35,535 nt of DNA from Candidatus Nitrotoga sp. M5 (GTDB taxonomy: Bacteria > Pseudomonadota > Gammaproteobacteria > Burkholderiales > Gallionellaceae). Made by a program: the position numbers and the translations under genes. Position 1 is the first letter of the stretch. Each line of letters begins with the position of its first letter. The DNA lies in NCBI RefSeq assembly GCF_927904885.1, contig NZ_CAKMNW010000088.1, forward strand, positions 1 through 35,535, in the 5' to 3' direction. This document shows positions 32,881 through 35,535 of the stretch, piece after piece. Below the pieces are notes generated by a model. It was not told the DNA's origin. It was given only the letters and a program-made list of their open reading frames with translations, and searched no databases.

Positions 32881-32908
32881 AGGTGGGTGTCAATAATAAG
32901 TGCGTAAA

Positions 32909-35260
32909 TTACATAAAGTTATACGCGAAGCTAATACCATAAGTGACCGGTTTAGCCGCATAGCGAACGACGACATCTTGAGTTACAAATTGGTTGCTCC
33001 AGTAATATTCATCGGTCACGTTGCGGCCCCATACCGTTGCGCTCCATACTCCATCTAAAGATTCAACGCCCGCACGTAAGTCCAAGGTTGTGAAGCTATT
33101 GATACGGGTTTTATCTGGGTCGCCAAAGGTTGAGTTTGCTTCGCTGTTATACATCAGATTGGCCCCTACAAAAGCACCTAGCGTGCTGCTAATTGGCAGA
33201 CGGTAATCCGCGTCTGCAACAAAATGAAAATCAGGAGTGAACGGCAGCTCAGATCCAGCGAAGTCTCCCTGCTCTCGCACACCATTTAAGCCGTCTTCAT
33301 CTTGTCCTGTGGTGGGATTAACGAATGCGTACCATTCATTAACTTCGGTATCTACATACGTGCCAGAGGCGCGCAACATAAGGCCGTCGATGGGCGTATA
33401 CGTTAGCTCCATCTCAAAACCTTGAATGGTAGATTCTGGTATATTCACTAAGCGATCTAGCTGGTTATACACCGGATCTTTAACACTCCCGCGCACCTGC
33501 TTATCGTTATATTCATAGTAGAAGACGGCTGAGTTTAGCTGCGCTTTACGATCCGCCAGCGTCCATTTAAAACCCGCCTCTAAGGCTTGCACTGATTCTT
33601 GCGTAACTGGCTCAAATTGTGATGTGGTCGATGCTGGCAATATCGGATAGCTGCCCGTTTTGTAACCCTTAGATGCGAGTGTGTATAGCAACAGGTCATC
33701 GTCAACACGGTAATTTAGGCCAAACCGCCAAGACACATTGTCTTCATCTAAGGTGTCTTGATAAGGAGTGCGACTAACATCCGCAGTCGCTGCATCCAAG
33801 CTCACGCATTCGCCTGGCACGATAACAGTTGTTCCCGGCGCCTGCCCTTTCAAGGCATCAGAAAAGAACGCAAAGGTGGCGTTTAAACCAGGATCAGTAT
33901 TATGACTACAAGAGGTAAAATCATTTTTACTTTGTGTGAAACGAACACCCGCAAGCACGGTAAGCTGTTCACTCAGGTCGTATTCTAAATTAGCGAATAT
34001 GCCAACATCCTCAATATCTTGAGTAATACTGGTGGTAGATTTCTGGATAAACGGGCCACCGGGGTTTAGCGCTACATTGGTTGAATCACCGACTAGCACC
34101 GTCTCATCGCTGATGACATCGTTAGTCGCGTAGTTCAAACCAACTAACCATTGGCTGCTATCGGTATTGCCAGACAAGCGAAGTTCTTGAGTGAAACTGT
34201 CAACACTACCCTCAGAATCTATGCCCATATTCTGCAAGGTGGTGCCATCTCGGTCCATTGAGTAATCTTCTCTGTACTCAGAATAGGCCGTGATGGACGT
34301 AAACGTCAGGGAATCGCTAAGCTCATGGTCTACACGCAGCGTGAATTGCGTGAAATCATCATTACGAGACAAATCGCGCCCTTCATCCCACTCGGCACTG
34401 CGCGCATTATTAGCGGCGTTTGGCTGAACAGAAAACGCATCTATGCGGCTTTGCGTTGCAGCCACATCAGAAACCAATGGCTCGCTAGGTGATGAATATT
34501 GCAACTGAATATCTTGGAGCTGCGCGGCTTGGGTGTCGGACTTATCTGCCCAGCCATTTACACCGGCCAACACAGTGGTCCGATCACTAAGATCAAACTG
34601 TAATTGTGCACGACCTTTAAACAGATCCTCTGCACCTAACTCGCGATTAGACGCCACGCTTTTTTGCCATTCATCTGCTTGGGTAGTAGCTAATGCGATT
34701 CGGCCTGCAACGGTGTCACTAAGTGGGCCACTGACATGGGCCTCGGTTTCCAGCTTATTAAAACGACTATAGCTCAAGCGGCCACCGGCCTCTAATTCAG
34801 TGGTCGGTTTAGCAGCAATATAGTTAATTGCGCCGCCGGTAGAGTTCTGACCGAACAACAAGCCCTGCGGCCCTTTTAATACTTCCACACGTTCTAAATC
34901 AAGGGTCGCACCTTTAGTAAATGCGCCATAGGCCAACGGTACTTCATCTACATACACACTCACTGCAGGGCTGGCACCCAGTGTGTAGTCATTAAAACCA
35001 ACCCCTCGCAAAGAGAACAAGGGCGTACCATTTTGACTCGCGGTGAACACTAAACCAGGTGAGACCTTAACCAAGTCACCGGTATCATTAATTCCTGCAT
35101 CAGCCATCTGCTCGCCTGTTGCAGCTGATACGGATAATCCTACATCGTTGATAGATTGAGCACGTTTTTGAGCGGTGACGACGACCTCTTCGATTTGACC
35201 TGCATATACCACTGCGGGGAACAACATAGCGATAATTTCAACGCCAAGAATCTTTTTCAT
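32909..35260 (-). CDS. TonB-dependent outer-membrane receptor
   Basis: A 783-residue receptor. A signal peptide (MKKILGVEIIAMLFPAVVYA) is followed by a TonB-box-like IEEVVVTAQKR, a plug domain at about 35-150 (SPGLVF, LRGVGFND, VYVDEVPL, RVEVLKGPQGLLFGQNSTGG) and a 22-strand barrel that ends in an alternating aromatic strand (VTYGISFAYNFM). It takes up a scarce substrate across the outer membrane with energy from TonB-ExbBD. The general architecture resembles the large receptor families of marine gammaproteobacteria; the substrate is unknown. AGAGG precedes the ATG. It stands alone in the window, on the chromosomal side of IS copy 2. Confidence 0.93.
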   Translation of the reverse strand: MKKILGVEIIAMLFPAVVYAGQIEEVVVTAQKRAQSINDVGLSVSAATGEQMADAGINDTGDLVKVSPGLVFTASQNGTPLFSLRGVGFNDYTLGASPAVSVYVDEVPLAYGAFTKGATLDLERVEVLKGPQGLLFGQNSTGGAINYIAAKPTTELEAGGRLSYSRFNKLETEAHVSGPLSDTVAGRIALATTQADEWQKSVASNRELGAEDLFKGRAQLQFDLSDRTTVLAGVNGWADKSDTQAAQLQDIQLQYSSPSEPLVSDVAATQSRIDAFSVQPNAANNARSAEWDEGRDLSRNDDFTQFTLRVDHELSDSLTFTSITAYSEYREDYSMDRDGTTLQNMGIDSEGSVDSFTQELRLSGNTDSSQWLVGLNYATNDVISDETVLVGDSTNVALNPGGPFIQKSTTSITQDIEDVGIFANLEYDLSEQLTVLAGVRFTQSKNDFTSCSHNTDPGLNATFAFFSDALKGQAPGTTVIVPGECVSLDAATADVSRTPYQDTLDEDNVSWRFGLNYRVDDDLLLYTLASKGYKTGSYPILPASTTSQFEPVTQESVQALEAGFKWTLADRKAQLNSAVFYYEYNDKQVRGSVKDPVYNQLDRLVNIPESTIQGFEMELTYTPIDGLMLRASGTYVDTEVNEWYAFVNPTTGQDEDGLNGVREQGDFAGSELPFTPDFHFVADADYRLPISSTLGAFVGANLMYNSEANSTFGDPDKTRINSFTTLDLRAGVESLDGVWSATVWGRNVTDEYYWSNQFVTQDVVVRYAAKPVTYGISFAYNFM

Positions 35261-35403
35261 TTACGAACCTCTATGCGCAGCACTGGTAAAACGCTCAATG
35301 GACAGAAGATCATCTGCCACTGATGTACCCAGAAATGCGTTTACTCCAGTGTTATCATTATTTATGCCATACGGACCACGCTCGTTGACACATCCAACAC
35401 AAA

Positions 35404-35429
35404 CATTATTGACAATAAAATCAATAATG
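35404..35429. promoter_or_regulatory. Inverted repeat upstream of the TonB-dependent receptor
   Basis: CATTATTGA and TCAATAATG, perfect arms with eight bases between, 144 bp before the receptor start. It may be an operator. No gene is seen between 35261 and the window end. Confidence 0.4.
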
Positions 35430-35535
35430 CCGGTTGAGCACATTCTGCGCGGTTAGATTAAAGACCAATATACGTAAATACCCTTAAGCGCTGGAGCTAT
35501 ATTGATCAAAAACACAGTATGATTAATTATATTAT

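Noticed and set aside
35261..35443. A 60-residue minus-strand frame before the TonB-dependent receptor
   Set aside because: No family resemblance and no clear ribosome site; it spans the likely promoter and operator region.

Overview
The window looks like the chromosome of a Gram-negative bacterium, most likely a marine or aquatic gammaproteobacterium, into which a whole small plasmid has been built. The outer parts carry ordinary chromosomal genes: a zinc-ribbon NUDIX hydrolase, a flavin reductase, a GloC-like hydrolase with moaC, moaD and moaE, a tRNA-Ser, a broken hsdR, and a TonB-dependent receptor. The taxonomic guess rests on general protein character only.

Layout. (1) 1-5406, chromosome: minus-strand metabolic genes, a 127-bp tandem repeat built from the 5' part of a tRNA-Ser gene, the intact tRNA-Ser(GGA), and a C-terminal hsdR remnant. 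(2) 5407-7827, first copy of a 2421-bp IS21-family element (istA, istB). (3) 7828-30373, the integrated plasmid. (4) 30374-32794, second IS21-family copy, same length, orientation and predicted proteins. (5) 32795-35535, chromosome again, with the TonB-dependent receptor.

The short flanks of the two IS copies are exchanged. TACTTC lies outside both copies and AGCCTT lies inside both. An open reading frame cut by the IS is restored in frame when the two inner ends are joined. This is the signature of a circular plasmid fused to the chromosome through an IS21 copy, by homologous recombination or cointegrate formation. The plasmid would be about 22.5 kb without the IS.

Plasmid backbone (about 14.2 kb): a RepA-like initiator with a probable antisense control RNA, a ParF/ParG-type partition pair preceded by a phased 11-bp repeat array, a MobC/Replic_Relax-like protein beside a hairpin-rich candidate oriT region, a serine resolvase, a plasmid-borne CsrA, two lipoproteins, a one-polypeptide MmeI-like restriction-modification enzyme, a YafN/YafO toxin-antitoxin pair, and several small unknown genes. 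Three copies of the palindrome TTTCGCTAGCGAAA sit next to plasmid genes.

Into this backbone, just upstream of the resolvase gene, a complete Tn402-type class 1 integron transposon has inserted (8723-17054, target duplication CGCGC). It holds tniA, tniB, tniQ, tniR, one full-length qacE cassette, attI1 and intI1. It has no sul1 and no 3'-conserved segment, so it resembles the proposed ancestor of clinical class 1 integrons. An IS1182-family element (15299-16954, target duplication GGCC) has inserted between intI1 and the IRi end. The layers are therefore backbone, then Tn402 integron, then IS1182, plus the IS21-mediated fusion to the chromosome, whose order relative to the Tn402 events cannot be read from the sequence.
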